This document shows positions 1 through 12,800 of a stretch of 64,000 nucleotides of DNA, one piece after another. A program made the translations under genes and the position numbers. The stretch covers positions 19,830,048 through 19,894,047 of the forward strand of contig OX336350.1 in assembly GCA_946902875.1 (NCBI GenBank). The letters run 5' to 3'. The number at the start of each line of letters is the position of its first letter. Position 1 is the first letter of the stretch. This DNA is from Nematopogon swammerdamellus (taxonomy: Eukaryota > Arthropoda > Insecta > Lepidoptera > Adelidae). A model generated the notes under the pieces. It did not search any database. It was not told the origin of the DNA and saw only the letters and a program-made list of their open reading frames with translations.

Positions 1-139
1 GTTGGTACCAACCCGGGCGGGTTAACCCTACCACCTAGTAATATAAGAAGGGAGTCATATCCCTTAGTCGCCTTTTACGACATACACGGGGAGAGATGCA
101 GTGGGTCTATTATTTTAAAGTACCGGCACCACACGGTAC
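1..139 (-). mobile_element. H-head/poly(A) SINE, cut by window edge
   Basis: Reverse complement of core (TACTAGGTGGTAGG) plus head H (ACCGTGTGG...CCGGTAC). The tail lies outside the window. Confidence 0.85.
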
Positions 140-285
140 CAGTTGTCCAATATCGACTATTATGGTGCGTCAGTCACGTCAGGTACATTATTTATTTAAT
201 AATAGTAGGTACTGTTATCCACTCGCCCTTCCTTACTATGGTCACAATATTTAAAACGCATCTGCTTTAGCAATACAACCACTTA

Positions 286-1438
286 AAGCCTGACCAGGAA
301 TATATGAGGGGCCGCCATATTGCGGAATTTCGTTGGAACTAATTTCTTACACTGGCCACAATGATGTTTGAATCTTGATAATCTGTTGTCAATGTCAAAA
401 TTTCATAATCTCTTGATATTATGTTTTTGCGTTAAACTATAAAATCCTTTCCTTATTCCTTACCTATAATAAAATCCAACGCCTGCTTTCTGTCTGAGTG
501 TCTGAGTGTATGTCTGTCTGTCCGCTTATAACTCGAGAAACACTGAACCGATTTTAATAAAACAAAATTCTACGGATAGCTTGATTCTTCCCATCAACTA
601 TAGGCTACTTACTATCACGCTAAATGGCTTATGAGGTTAGCAGAGAAGTCAAATATGAGAGCGGGCGGAGCCGCGGGCACAGCTAGTAACACTATAAAAT
701 GCCAAAAACTAGTCATAGTAGGGAGCGGAATACTGTGTACAATGTTTTCAAGTGTTTGCAAGACAAAAAACGTGCAGGATGTGAAAGCATTCCTCTAAAT
801 GATGTATTAAAGCAAAGATAAATACATGATACGTCATTGTAGTAAAGTTGGCTTCTGAACTGAAATTTAGGTAAAACGTTATGTCATTGTAGTGAGATTG
901 TCATGAATTGGCCGCCGTAATGTACAATTAGGTAATTATTTTTTGTTCTATCTAGGTGTATCTCAAGCATCTATTTACCGAATAGCAAACAAAAGAGGGA
1001 CGTAAATATTATTCGTTCTGAACAAAAAACACCTTTTGACTTTACAGAAATACGAAACGTCCGAATAAAAATAGCTAAGGTTAAGTTTTTTTTAATTAGA
1101 ATTTTTATTTAGAAGTTTAGTGTTTCAGCAAGGTCGATTTATTATTTTTCTAATAATTTGTACACTTTGCTTCAGGATATATCTGCAGATACACGGAAAA
1201 AATGTCGTGAACATGTAAATGTCAAGGCTAGTTCTTTTTACATTTACATCAAAATATAAATAAAAGATGCATTAAATTAAAATACATTTTGTATATTTTA
1301 TTGTGTATTTCAGTGCAAAAGTACATTTTGAATAAAAATATCGGCCGATTCAATATGTGCGTACTATACTGAATGTTGCTATATAAATCTAAAAAGTGGC
1401 TCCATCTTGACAGCTCTCATATATTCCTGGTCAGGCTT
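286..1438. mobile_element. Possible DNA transposon with 23-bp inverted ends
   Basis: AAGCCTGACCAGGAATATAT followed by GAG at 286-308 recurs inverted at 1416-1438. The AT-rich interior holds a Helitron-like insertion at 473-687. No transposase seen. Confidence 0.5.
473..687 (+). mobile_element. Helitron-like non-autonomous element
   Basis: Starts ATAATAAAATCCAACGCCTG and ends with the hairpin GCGGGCGGAGCCGC, then GGGCACAGCTAGT. A hairpin about 10 nt before CTAG is the Helitron 3' signature. Copies at 59028-59232 and 59389-59612. Confidence 0.65.
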
Positions 1439-1724
1439 TACTTGCATAAATCTAAAAAAACATATTTACCTGCCTGCTCTTTCAGGCATGACTATGCTTA
1501 AGTGCGAGTGAGATAAACAGTATTTTATGTGTTCATTGGAGCGGGGCATAGGTGATGTAATGAAACATTATATCAGTTGAAATGTTTATTGATAACAGCA
1601 CCAACATAATGTGATCTTGCAATGCGTACAGTCATCTACAACAACCTATCTTAAAAACCATATAAATAATATTCTATTTTTATATGTTTTATACTAAGCA
1701 TGTAGGTGCTCGCTTTATATAAGA

Positions 1725-1915
1725 CTAGCTTTTACCCGCGGCCTCGCTCGCGGTAGACTCGGTTTAATAGCAAATCCATTTTAAACGCAAAATTATAATA
1801 AACGATTGCGTCCTACTCCTAATCCTAAACCTCCTAATCCTAATCCTAAACGTTAATAAAATCACGCTAAATGGCTTATGAGGTTAGCAGTGAAGTTAAA
1901 TATGAGAGCACTTCG
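1725..1915 (-). mobile_element. Helitron-like 3' end and related sequence
   Basis: CTAGCTTTTACCCGCGGCCT (minus-oriented end), then AATAGCAAATCCATTTTAAA, shared with about 20703-20725, then AATGGCTTATGAGGTTAGCA, shared with 473-687. 688-1724 outside the listed repeats is AT-rich with nothing recognised. Confidence 0.5.
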
Positions 1916-2048
1916 CAATATTTGTATGTAAAGGACACGGAATCATTCACCCGATTAAGAACCGACGACACAATACAGGATATTGTAATGTCATCGGTCA
2001 TTTCGATATTCAGAACCTTCATAAAAGCGAAAGCATATCTGTGGACAT

Positions 2049-2490
2049 AGAGGGAGGGAGGGAGAGCTATGAAGGAAGAACGAAAGGGAATGGGGGGAGG
2101 GGGGTAGATGCATAGAGGGAGGGAGGGGAGGGAGGGAAAACGGGCGGTGGGGAGGAGGTGTGGGGGAAGGGAAGGGAGGGAGAGGGAGGGGAGAGGGAGA
2201 GGGAGAGGGAGAGTGATAGGAAGGGAGAGGGAGAGGGAGAGGGAGAGGGAGAGGGAGAGGGAGAGGGAGAGGGAGAGGGAGAGGGAGAGGGAGAGGGAGA
2301 GGGAGAGGGAGAGGGAGAGGGAGAGGGAGAGGGAGAGGGAGAGGGAGAGGGAGAGGGAGAGGGAGAGGGAGAGGGAGAGGGAGAGGGAGAGGGAGAGGGA
2401 GAGGGAGAGGGAGAGGGAGAGGGAGAGGGAGAGGGAGAGGGAGAGGGAGAGGGAGAGCGAGAGGGAGAGGGAGGGTGAGAGGGAGAGGGG
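2049..2490. repeat. Purine-rich tract with (GGGAGA)n microsatellite
   Basis: Almost pure purine on the plus strand; 2190-2480 is a hexamer array of about 45 units. Open frames in several phases (Ser-Pro, Arg-Glu, Gly-Glu repeats) are artefacts. Confidence 0.95.
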
Positions 2491-2537
2491 TTTATTATCA
2501 TATTTGCATTTAAATCGGATTTGCTGTTAAATCGAGT

Positions 2538-2658
2538 CTACAGCGAGCGAAGCCGCGGGCAAAAGCTATCATATTACAAATTCTCGAAATCTTTCCATCA
2601 AATTCGATTTGAATTGCAGTCGGGCTTTAACGCGGGCGGAGCTGCGGGCACAGCTATT
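2538..2658 (+). mobile_element. Two Helitron-like 3' ends in tandem
   Basis: GCGAGCGAAGCCGCGGGC...GCTAT at about 2541-2568 and GCGGGCGGAGCTGCGGGCAC...GCTAT at about 2632-2656. Confidence 0.5.
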
Positions 2659-2727
2659 TCAGGCATGGAATCAGTATTGTACATAACCTACTCCTAACCT
2701 ATGAATAAATAAAACATACAAAAGATT

Positions 2728-2836
2728 TTATTTATACCTACATACATACATATCACACTCTGTGTCCCTCGACAATCGGGGTAAGCAGAGTAATCGGTGT
2801 TGTGCTGCAAGGACTATGGTAAATTACAGTGTGGCG
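2728..2836 (-). mobile_element. X-body SINE fragment
   Basis: Tail (TACATACATA), then GGGGTAAGCAGAGTAATCGG and GTGTTGTGCTGCA, the 3' body of the H/X family; the head is missing. Confidence 0.75.
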
Positions 2837-3066
2837 ACCTCTAGCCACAGCATGGAAAACGCTGAACGGCAAATATTGGTTTACATAAAAAAAGGTAAAG
2901 ATTCAAGGTATAATGTGAATAGATTATTGTAATGTAACCTTATAAATTCTCAGAAAAAAAGTGGGTGAAAAGTGGTAAAACGTTCCAAAATGCCTTTACT
3001 GTTACAATCTACGTTTGTTACATGTACATTTAGCAAAACAAAATTTTTTTGAATTATTTTTCGAGA

Positions 3067-3290
3067 AAAACAAAGCATGTCTATTCTCTAACGATGAAAA
3101 GGTACCACTTGGTACCTAAATAGCAGATTATTTGAGATCATACACTCTCATGGCCGCGCGCCGCTCCCCTTGCGCTACAGGAGGGTCAATGATCAGGAGG
3201 GCACGGGCCGTGAGAGTGAGAATGAACTCAAATAATCAGCTGTTTAGGTACCTAGTGGCACGTTTTCATCGTTGGAGCATAGGCATGTTT
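3067..3290. mobile_element. MITE with long inverted ends
   Basis: AACGATGAAAAGGTACCACT near 3090 faces AGTGGCACGTTTTCATCGTT near 3255. The arms extend outward through the shared GCATGTCTATT/GCATAGGCATG and inward through CAGATTATTTGAG. Confidence 0.7.
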
Positions 3291-3577
3291 TTTTTTTATC
3301 TTTGTTAAATTTATCTAAAAAGAATGCTAAACATATAATTTTTTTTTACTTACCTAACGTGTTTATTATGATGGGTATGTGCAATGATATACCAAATATC
3401 ATTGGGTATGTGTCACTTCAAAAATATTTGCAGTTAGTATGGAACATTAAGGTATGGAAACACCTTATATATTAAAATTTTTTATGTTTGAACTTTTTTC
3501 CATTTCATTTCGCACTACCCATCTACCTTACCCACAATCAGTCAGTTTTTTTGTGCAGCAAAGTTTTTTTTCTTCAT

Positions 3578-3583
3578 TTTATT
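3578..3583 (-). terminator. Probable Tysnd1 polyadenylation signal
   Basis: AATAAA on the minus strand, about 145 bases after the Tysnd1 stop codon. It is the nearest match in the expected 3' UTR. Confidence 0.5.
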
Positions 3584-3726
3584 TCAATTCTTCTGGCTTC
3601 TTACTTGCACACCAAACAACAGACGTTGACCTGCGTCAAAAATCTCTTGCAATCGACTCTAGTGTTTCGACTAAGCCGGCAGCTGTCTGGAGGAGGTTTT
3701 GGTGACGACGAGGATGTGAGAGGACG

Positions 3727-3812
3727 TCAAATCTTCGAGCGGTAGGGCATCAGCCGCCACTGCGACTGTATCATCTCCTTCTTGCTCTCCATTACGCGAA
3801 GCTTCTCCTCAC
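3727..3812 (-). CDS. Tysnd1: Tysnd1 last coding exon, PTS1-like SKI terminus
   Basis: 86 nt after the acceptor ACTTCGCAG, entering in phase 1. It encodes EEKLRVMESKKEMIQSQ then WRLMPYRSKI and TGA at 3729-3727. WRL...RSK[LI] matches the C-terminal tail of mammalian TYSND1, which ends in SKL. It is too short to be seen as an ORF and was found by phase and homology. Confidence 0.85.
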
Positions 3813-6800
3813 CTGCGAAGTATCAAAACGTCTCACATTACTTTAAACGATTCACCGACGAGACCGAGTTTGTTTTTACTTAGCGGTCCCACGACGCCTT
3901 TAATTAACTAAGCTGCAATTATTATTTATTATTTTAATATGTATTTAATTTTTATTTAAAGCTTTTTAAGTAATGATATGTTAGATTTAAGAAAATTGTA
4001 TGCCTTCTCAAACGTATAATCGTTGTTTTTTGGTTCAATAAATACGTTTTTTATTTAATTTTTATTGATTTGATATACACCTGTATAATATAAAAATATC
4101 GAAACATAAAATATGTCACCAAACCCAACGAACCGTAGCAAACTAGATAGGCGCGGTGCTTGAGGCTCTGCGCTTGCGCAGCCAAAAGGAATATGAACTT
4201 ATAAAGGAATATGATTGGCCCAGCGAGCGGTAAGAGGAAGCGATGCATTAGGCCCTAATGTGTGTTAAAAAGAGATAAATACTTTTCTCGCCGTCTTTCT
4301 CCGCTCTACGAGGATTGTCGGTATTGTAACGAAGGGTGAGGGGATGCCGGAGTTTTGGAGCATGATTGTCGAGAAAATACTTATCGAGCACCGAGTCTAT
4401 CTAGTTTGGTTACGGTCGTTGAAAAAACCACTCACTTTTAGTATCCAAATACTCGCTCAGCAGATTGTCGAAGACTTGCGACGGTATTGCCATGTTGATG
4501 TACGGATAGCAGGCGTTCGTCTGCTGTGTCTTCGCGTTGCTCACGATGATGCCGACAACTTCGCACGAGATGGCGCTGCTGCCGCTCTCGCGCCGCAGCC
4601 GGAAGATGGCGCCACCGCTGAAGCCGGACTGCACGCAACACGACGTCTGGATCATAGACGGCGACACGTTGTTGATGTGGCCGCTCGTGATGGTCGGCTT
4701 GAGGTCTTGTATGTTCTTCTCGTTGAAGTAGGGGTAGCCGACGGCCACCACCTGCTCGCCTGTAAGCGATAAGCGAAGCAGTGAACAAGCGCGAGCCGGA
4801 CTCGCGCACCGAGGGTTTCGTACCACCACGTATAATGCGCGGGACGGATCTCGGCGTGTCGTCGCCGCAGCGGGCGACCCGCCACGCGCATACACTATAC
4901 AAGTACGGCGCGGGTGCGAGGGAGAACACTGACGAGCCGCTGCGGCGGCGACACGCCGAGATCCGCCCCGCGCATTATAATTGGCCGGTTTTAATTATTT
5001 GTGGTTTTAATTTAGATTTTGCACTATAGTCACACCAAGCTTGACGTTTGTATGTAATGCCGCGTAATCGGTAGAGTAAAAAAAAAGATGAAAAAAAATT
5101 GCGTTTTTTTTTATTTATTAGAAAGCTGGCTTAATCGGGATGGTTGTTAGCTATGTTTATTATCAAGTAATCAAGTAATTAAGTATTCAAAAAAATTCTT
5201 ATCTTAAAAAGTGGACCGATTTGAATGCGGTGCAGAGTGGTCAGATTCTTCAGTATTCATGTTTATGCTGTAAATATTAATGCTCTTGTGAGCGGTAGTA
5301 TGGGTTAAATTATTGTAAAATTACTTTAATATAATACTTATAAGGTACTAACTACTGGGTACTATTATTATTTTATTTTTTTTTATTTATGGAAACTGAC
5401 ACGGTTGGCTACATCACCTACAACATCTGTGATATCAGCCCATAACACCGGATGAACTTGGTGCCACGTCAGTGCTTCCCTTCGGTCGTGCCGGCTACAC
5501 TGAACTGGACGAAAAACACAAAATATTTACATAGCCGTTTCGACCGACCTTTCATTCAGTGCGGTGGTACCAACCCGGGCGGTTAAACCCTACCACCTAG
5601 TAATATAAGAAGGGAGAGTCATATGATATCCCTTAATCGCCTTTTACGACATACACGGGAAGAGATGCAGTGGGGCTATTCTTTTAAAGTGCCGGCCCCA
5701 CACGGCACAACTAATTACAACTAATTACTACTAGGTACTAATTACTGTGTCTCCGACGCTACGGCCGTAGTGGCTATTTTCGGAGGCAAAAAATGTAGAC
5801 GGCCGACTTTTTCCGAAATAAATACATTTTTACTTTTTTTTTTTTACTTTTACTTTTTTTTAACAAAACATTGTGACTTGCGAAGTTTGTTTGTCAGTTG
5901 TTCATCGCATTGAATTTAGAACTGGCGGAATTTTCGACATGTCCAAGCGTAGCTTACCTACGCAAGGTTACCTAGGATGAAATTATACAATAAACAACAA
6001 TAAGCAATTTACTATGCTACGGACCTTTAACGGCGACGCTGGTGGCGAATCGCGCCTCCCGCAGGTGGGGCCAGGTGTCCGGGTTGGTGAAGAGTAGCGC
6101 CAGGTCGTACGCGTTGTCGTCTCGCGTCTTGTAGCGCAGGATGGCGGTCGCGCGCGAACCGCCGCAGTACACGGAGACCTTCTCCGAGCCGTGCTGTCGG
6201 GCGAACACGATGCTTTATGTTGCTTTTTAGGTTTCCGTATCCCGTACGGAAGCCTATTACTAAGCCTACGCCGTCTGTCTGTCTGTCTGTCCGTCCGTTT
6301 CTGTTTGGGTTCCGTATCGCCATGCCATGGTTAGCGCCACTCACGCCATCTAGATGGCGTGTTATGAAATGCTTCATATTTGTTAAATGCCATGATTTGT
6401 TAAAATTGTTCATAATCTATTCGGTAGATGGCGCGCGCGCATACACTTTTTGTATTCTTCTATGGGAATCGCCAGGAATTTTTTACTTTTTCTTATTTTT
6501 ATTATTTGTTGTTATATCGGCCATACTAACACATATTCTGTGAAAATTTCAACCGGCTACCTATTACGGTTCAAGAGATACAGCCCTCGGACGGACAGAC
6601 GGACGGACGGACAGACAGACAGACGGCATAGGCTTAGTAATAGGCTTCCGTACGGGATACGGAAACCTAAAAATATATATGTGTACCGTGTGGGGCCGGT
6701 ACTTTAAAAAAGAATAGCCCCACTGCATCTCTCCCCGTGTATGTCGTAAAAGGCGACTAAGGGATATGACTCCCTTCTTATATTACTAGGTGGTAGGGTT

Positions 6801-9800
6801 TAACCCGCCCAGGTTGGTACCACCGCACTGAATGAAAGGTCGGTCGAAACGGCTATGTAAATAGTTTGTGTTTTCCGTCCAGTTCAGTGTAGCCGGCACG
6901 ACCGAAGGGAAGCACTGACGTGGCACCAAGTTCACCCGGTGTTATGGGCTGACATCACGGATGTTGTAGGTGGTGTAGCCAACCTTGTCAGTTTCCATAA
7001 AAAAAAAAAAAATATATATATATACATACACACACACACACACACACACCACACGCAGTATCCCGACAATCGGTAAAACAAGAGGTACCTAAAGTGTAAG
7101 TTGTTTGTAAGTTTGGATACATACATAAATACATATCACACACGCTGAATCCCGACAAACGGGGTAAGCAGAGTAATCGGTGTTGTGCTGCAAGAACCCT
7201 GGTAAATTACAGCACAACGCCGACCACCACGTTTCGCAAAGTATTCGAACAAGATTCAATCGATCAGGCAGCAAGTAAGGCACGAAGACCCACCTGCTGC
7301 ATGACTCGGTGGAAGTAGCGTGCCAAGGTGAGAGGTGGCGACCCTGTCGCCCTTTAGCACGGCATCTTGTCCTTATCCCTTAGTCGCCTTTTACGACATG
7401 CATGGGGAGAGATGCAGTGGCGCTATTCTTTATAAGTACCGGCCCCACACGGTACGTAAGTTTAGATGTAGGAGGTAATCTCCGAAAATAATTGGAATGG
7501 AACACAGAGCATGAAATGCGCGCGCCCGGCCCCTAATAGAGGCGCCGTGAGCGCGATTTCTCTACAACGCCGTTGAAGCCTGTGGGCGTGGCCTATGAAA
7601 TACATATGTGTGTTGTGCGTGTGCCTAACTTGCTCCTCTTTGTGTGTAGTGTCGATACTAGCACACGCACACACATACGAAGCGCTAGCAGCTCAGCGTA
7701 CGGTTATTGGGTTTCAAATATCATCGCTTAGGGCGCCTCTAGTAGGGGGCGCGGGCGGTAGGTATTTGATGCTCTGTGGAATGGAACTTCAGGATGGACC
7801 TATGTCCATCCTGAAGTTGAAGAATGCGAGCGAAATCGCAGGCAAAATCTAGTAAAACATAGAATAGAATATGTGGATGAGGGTTTACCCGCTTGACGAC
7901 GTGTGCGCAGGTGAGTACGTAGCCGTGTCCGATGTAGACACCGGTGCCCCACGTGCCCCCGCACCGCACCAGCACCGTGCTCGAGTCTATACACCCTGCA
8001 ATGCAAATACAACCGATACATTGCCGTTGCATACAAGGCACGAGGTCAGAGGCGGCGCAAGGCGTGGGCGACGTGGGCGACCGCCCACGGCCTCGCGGCT
8101 CGAGGGGCCTCGCGCCTCGAAAGTTCATGACGCTTTGATTCATGAAAAATATTCAACTAGATCTATTAAAAGAGACCCCAAGTAAACATGTTTAGACTTA
8201 ATCAAAGGCAAACTAAAGCTTACTATAAAGCCTTTATCCGACACAAGAAGGGAAATCAGGACAGAGGCAGTGAATATTGCAATAATACAGTGGCTGTATT
8301 ATTGAGATTTGATGATGTTGAATGTATTGAGTATTGGCAAAATTGATAGGGCCTCGCAAAATTTATGTTGCCCACATAAAATTAAGTTCATGCTCCGCCA
8401 CTGCGAGGGATATAGTGCCACCAGGATGTAATGATGCGTGGGAAATATGCGCAACTGTCTGCATTCCTAAGAAGGGACGTGAACTTTCGATCGAAAGTTT
8501 GTCGATAATGGTTTTAGAAGTATACAGAGTGATTTCATTAAACTATACATATAAAAGAAAAAAGAACAACCCCGGACCAGTGATATGAATGAGATCTGTA
8601 AATCAGGTTGATAAATAAAAAATCTCATCCATACCGACCGATCCAGGGAAAGTTCCCAAGACACTCAGCGCATTAGCCCTCTGTATGGCCAGACTAATGC
8701 GCTGAGAGAGGTAGGCCCCAGCTCGGGCCTCCCCGGACACTTCTATCAGTCGACTGCCTAAATCCTTGCAAAGAGACTTTGCTTCAGCTGACCAGGGCCC
8801 TAATGTTTCCACAGCGAAAGCAATCATTTCATAATTTTGTGCTATTACAATATAATGATTATGCTTCACTAGCGCTGCAGCCTCAGCAGCGGCACCAGAT
8901 TTTCTTGCTGTTGACACAACGTAGCTATCAGGTTAGGTCGATAATTAAGTTATTAAGTCATACAATATATCGACAAACTTTCGACCGAAAGTTCACGTAG
9001 CTTCTTAGGAATGCAGACAGTTGCGCATATTTCCCACGCATCATTAACTTCCTCGTGGCACAATATGAGGTAGGAAGTAGTGTGTGTCAGTAGCGACTCC
9101 TGGTGCTGAGTATTGGGTTGGTTCTGGCTAAGAATTTTTTTTTTCATAATTTCATAACTTACGCCTAAATTTATTTCTACCACAATGAGTTCAAAACAGA
9201 AAGACCATAATATTCCATTTTGCTGTCTTTATGTACAGACTTTAAACTCGACAAACTTGGTCAAGGGCGACCGTTTTTAACAATTAAGTTTTTTTCAGAA
9301 AATGTCCTCGTTGAGAATGGATACAACCCCGATATTTTTTCACATTTGTTTTTGCTTAATACTTTGATATGAATGTCGGCATTCATTTTATTTGGTTTGG
9401 CGGCGCCAACCTAGCCAACTTAAAGGAATCGCCGCTGGTGTGTGTGTGGTATTGATGATGATGTTTTTAGGTTTCCGTATCCCGTACGGAAGCCTATTAC
9501 TAAGCCTACGCCGTCTGTCTGCCTGTCCGTCCGTCCGTCCGTCTGTCTGTCCGAGGGCTGTATCTCTTGAACCGTAACAGGTAGCCCGTTGAAATTTTCA
9601 CAGAATATGTGTTGTTATGACGGACATAACAACAAATAATAAAAAATAGAAAAAGTAAAAAATTAAGGGAGGTTCCCATACAAGAAACGTATTTTTTTTT
9701 CAAAGTTTTTTTTTTGTGCTGCGGAAACCTCGGTGCGCGCGTCCGACTCGCACTTGACCGGTTTTTTTTTGTATAACTGTTCACATTTCATCCAGTTCTT

Positions 9801-12800
9801 AGAATAAAGTACATTTCCAACAAGAAAAATAATATATGAATATTGCTCACTCAATATCTGTTTAAGTTCCGGACTGGTGACGATAGTTGGTGTGGCTGGC
9901 GCCGCGATGCGGAGCTTCGTGTTGAGAACAGCCTTGAGCGGCGCCACCAGAGTCAGCCCCACCCACTCGCCGCGCCACCACGACACACTGCACACCACCA
10001 TGCCGATCAGTCCGCCCCTGAAACAATCGAAGAGTTAATGGATTTTGTTACTATGTCGGATTTACAGGAGCTTAATCTTTAAAAATAAAAATAAATAAAT
10101 AAATATCCATTTATTTCACGACTCTGACGGTCGGTGTAGTCCAAAGGTTGAAAGTTGCCCAGAGAGCAATGGAGCGAGCCATGCTGGGAATATCGCTACG
10201 TGATATGGTGCGTAACGAGGAAATCCGCCGACGCACCAAAGTAGTCGATATTGGATACCGGGTGGCTAAGCTCAAGTGGCAGTGGGCTGGACACGTCAGC
10301 CGAAGAGACGACGACCGTTGGAGTAACCGTGTTCTACACTGGCGGCCGTGGACAGGAAAACGGAGTGTGGGAAGACCACCCGCCAGGTGGGACGACGACA
10401 TCAAGTGCGTAGGCGGAAAGCAGTGGTTCCGTACCGCTGAAGGCCGGGAGGACTGGAGGAAAATTGGAGAGGCGTATGTCCAGCAGTGGACGCTTACACG
10501 CTGACTGACTGACTGACTGACTGACATTTATTTCAGACATACAATTTTTGTTTTGTCACAAGGTACATAATAGATAGAATGCGTTCATCCAGTATGCCTG
10601 AAAAAGGTATAGGCGCAGTTTTACAATGTAACCTATATAACAAAGTTGAACATTGTATCTACTGGTTTTAAGCCTAGCCTATGAAGTTAAAGATTGACAA
10701 TTTATTTATTTATTAGTAAGAAAGAAAACATGGAAAAACAAAGAACAATTAATTTTTTTTTTTTTATGGAACCTGAGACGGTTGGCTACATCACCTACAA
10801 CATCCGTGATGTCAGCCCATAACACAGGGTGAACTAGGTGCCATGTCAATGCTTCCCTTCATTTCATGTCGGCTACACTAAACTGGACGGAAAACACGAA
10901 CTATTTACATAGCCGTTTCGACCGACGTTTCTTTCAGTGCGGTGGTACCAACCCGGCCGGGATAAACCCTACCACCTAGTAAGGTAGGAAGGGAAGGGGC
11001 CTACAGTTTAACGTGGAATCCGAACCACGGTCAGCCTCCAACGGTCGAGCGGTCACCCATCCAATCACTGACCGCGCTCAGCGTTGCTTAATAACAGTTG
11101 ACTAACCAACCGTGCCACTGAGCTACCGAGGCTGACGAATTTTCTTATCCCTTAGTCGACTTTTACGACATGCGACGGGGAGAGATGCAGTGGGGCTATT
11201 CTTTTTAAGTACCGACCCCACACGGCACAAACAATCATAAAAATAATCAAAAAAGAAAAAAAAATAGGCAGTCATACTAATATTTGCACTAATACAATCG
11301 GTACTTATAAATAACTTATAAAAAACTTATGTATATATAGCGTATTATTGTACCGTGTGGGGCCGGTACTTTAAAAGAATAACCCCACTGCATCTCTCCT
11401 CGTGCATGTCGTAAAAGGCGACTAAGGGATAATATGACTCCCTTCTTACATTACTAGGTGGTAGGGTTTAACCCGTCCGGGTTGGTACCACCGCACTGAA
11501 TGAAAGGTCGGTCGAAACGGCTATGTAAATAGTTTGTGTTTTCCGTCCAGTTCAGTGTAGCCGGCGCGACCGAAGGGAAGCGCTGACGTGGCACCAAGTT
11601 CACCCGGTGTTATGGGCTGACATCGCGGATGTTGTAGGTGATGTAGCCAACCGTGTCAGTTTCAATAAAAAAAAAAAAAAAAAAAAAAAAATTTGTGTCC
11701 ATCCACTTTTGTGTTTAATTTAGGCGTTCCTGCAGGTTAACTTAACCGTTAAAGTTAGTAGAAGTTAGAGAGTTAACTGTAAATATATATAATCTGTATC
11801 GGAAACTAAGAGAGTTGTTAAACGTTCATTCCAAGGCACGTCGCTTATTTTTTTTTTTTTTATGTAAACCAGCATGAGTGGCTGTGCCGAGGGACCAATG
11901 GTGCAGTCGACAGAGCCAAAATCACCTCTCCTCGCGAAACCACGCTCAGTTAGGTGCCATGCCAGCAGATTTGCGGACTGTTGCTAGGCTGTCTAGCCCG
12001 TTAATACGACGCTTGAAGACACCCAGGTTAAAGGATTCAGGAAATACACTCGCCGGAAGACAGTTCCACACTCTAGCGGTGCGACAAAGAAACGATTTAG
12101 AGAACCGATGGGTTCTCAAAAGCCCAATGTCAACAACAAAAGCGTGCTGAGTCTCTCTGCGACGAGTCATGCGGAGATAGGACGGGCGGCAGGGAATACG
12201 GGATGCTGGTTCCACAGAGCAGCGTCCGTGATAGTATCTGTAAAACAGACTAAGCGAACCCACAAACCGTCTGTGACTCAGGGACTCCAGACCATCTGTA
12301 AGTTTCGGGTCACCAACAAGACGGATGGCTCGGCGCTGTATCGCTTAAATTAAGTGAATACCTTCGGGGTCCTCCGAGTCGAACTGCCGCACGACCTGAA
12401 CTTTCTTCGCCATATCGAGGGCAAGGCCAAGCTGGCTTCTAAAAAGCTGGGCGTACTCAATAAGGTGCGACTGTACTTCACGCCGGAACAAAAGCTGCTC
12501 CTGTATAAATCGCAGATCAGGTCCTGCTTGGAGTACTGCTCGCACCCGTGGGATGTCTCAGCCAAATACCAGCTTGCGCCTCTGGGCTCGATCCAGCGTC
12601 GAGCCGTGCGACTAGTGGGTGGCCCCGAAGTGTCCCGCGATCTAGAACCACTGCAACACCGTAGGGATGTCGGCTCCCTAAGTGTGTTCCACCTCCGTAC
12701 AACGCGCACTGGGCAATCCCTATACCCTGGACTTACCGCGGATGCTTACCAATCGGTTCTGCAGATCTTTCCTCTACAGAACCGGTAAACTCTGGAACGC

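Noticed and set aside
2067..2530. Three long frames of Ser-Pro, Arg-Glu and Gly-Glu repeats
   Set aside because: They are translations of the (GGGAGA)n microsatellite in different phases and strands.
4410..4435. Read-through C-terminus (SEWFFQRP) of Tysnd1 exon 9
   Set aside because: A consensus GTGAGT donor and a phase-matching SKI exon are preferred; kept only as a possible isoform.
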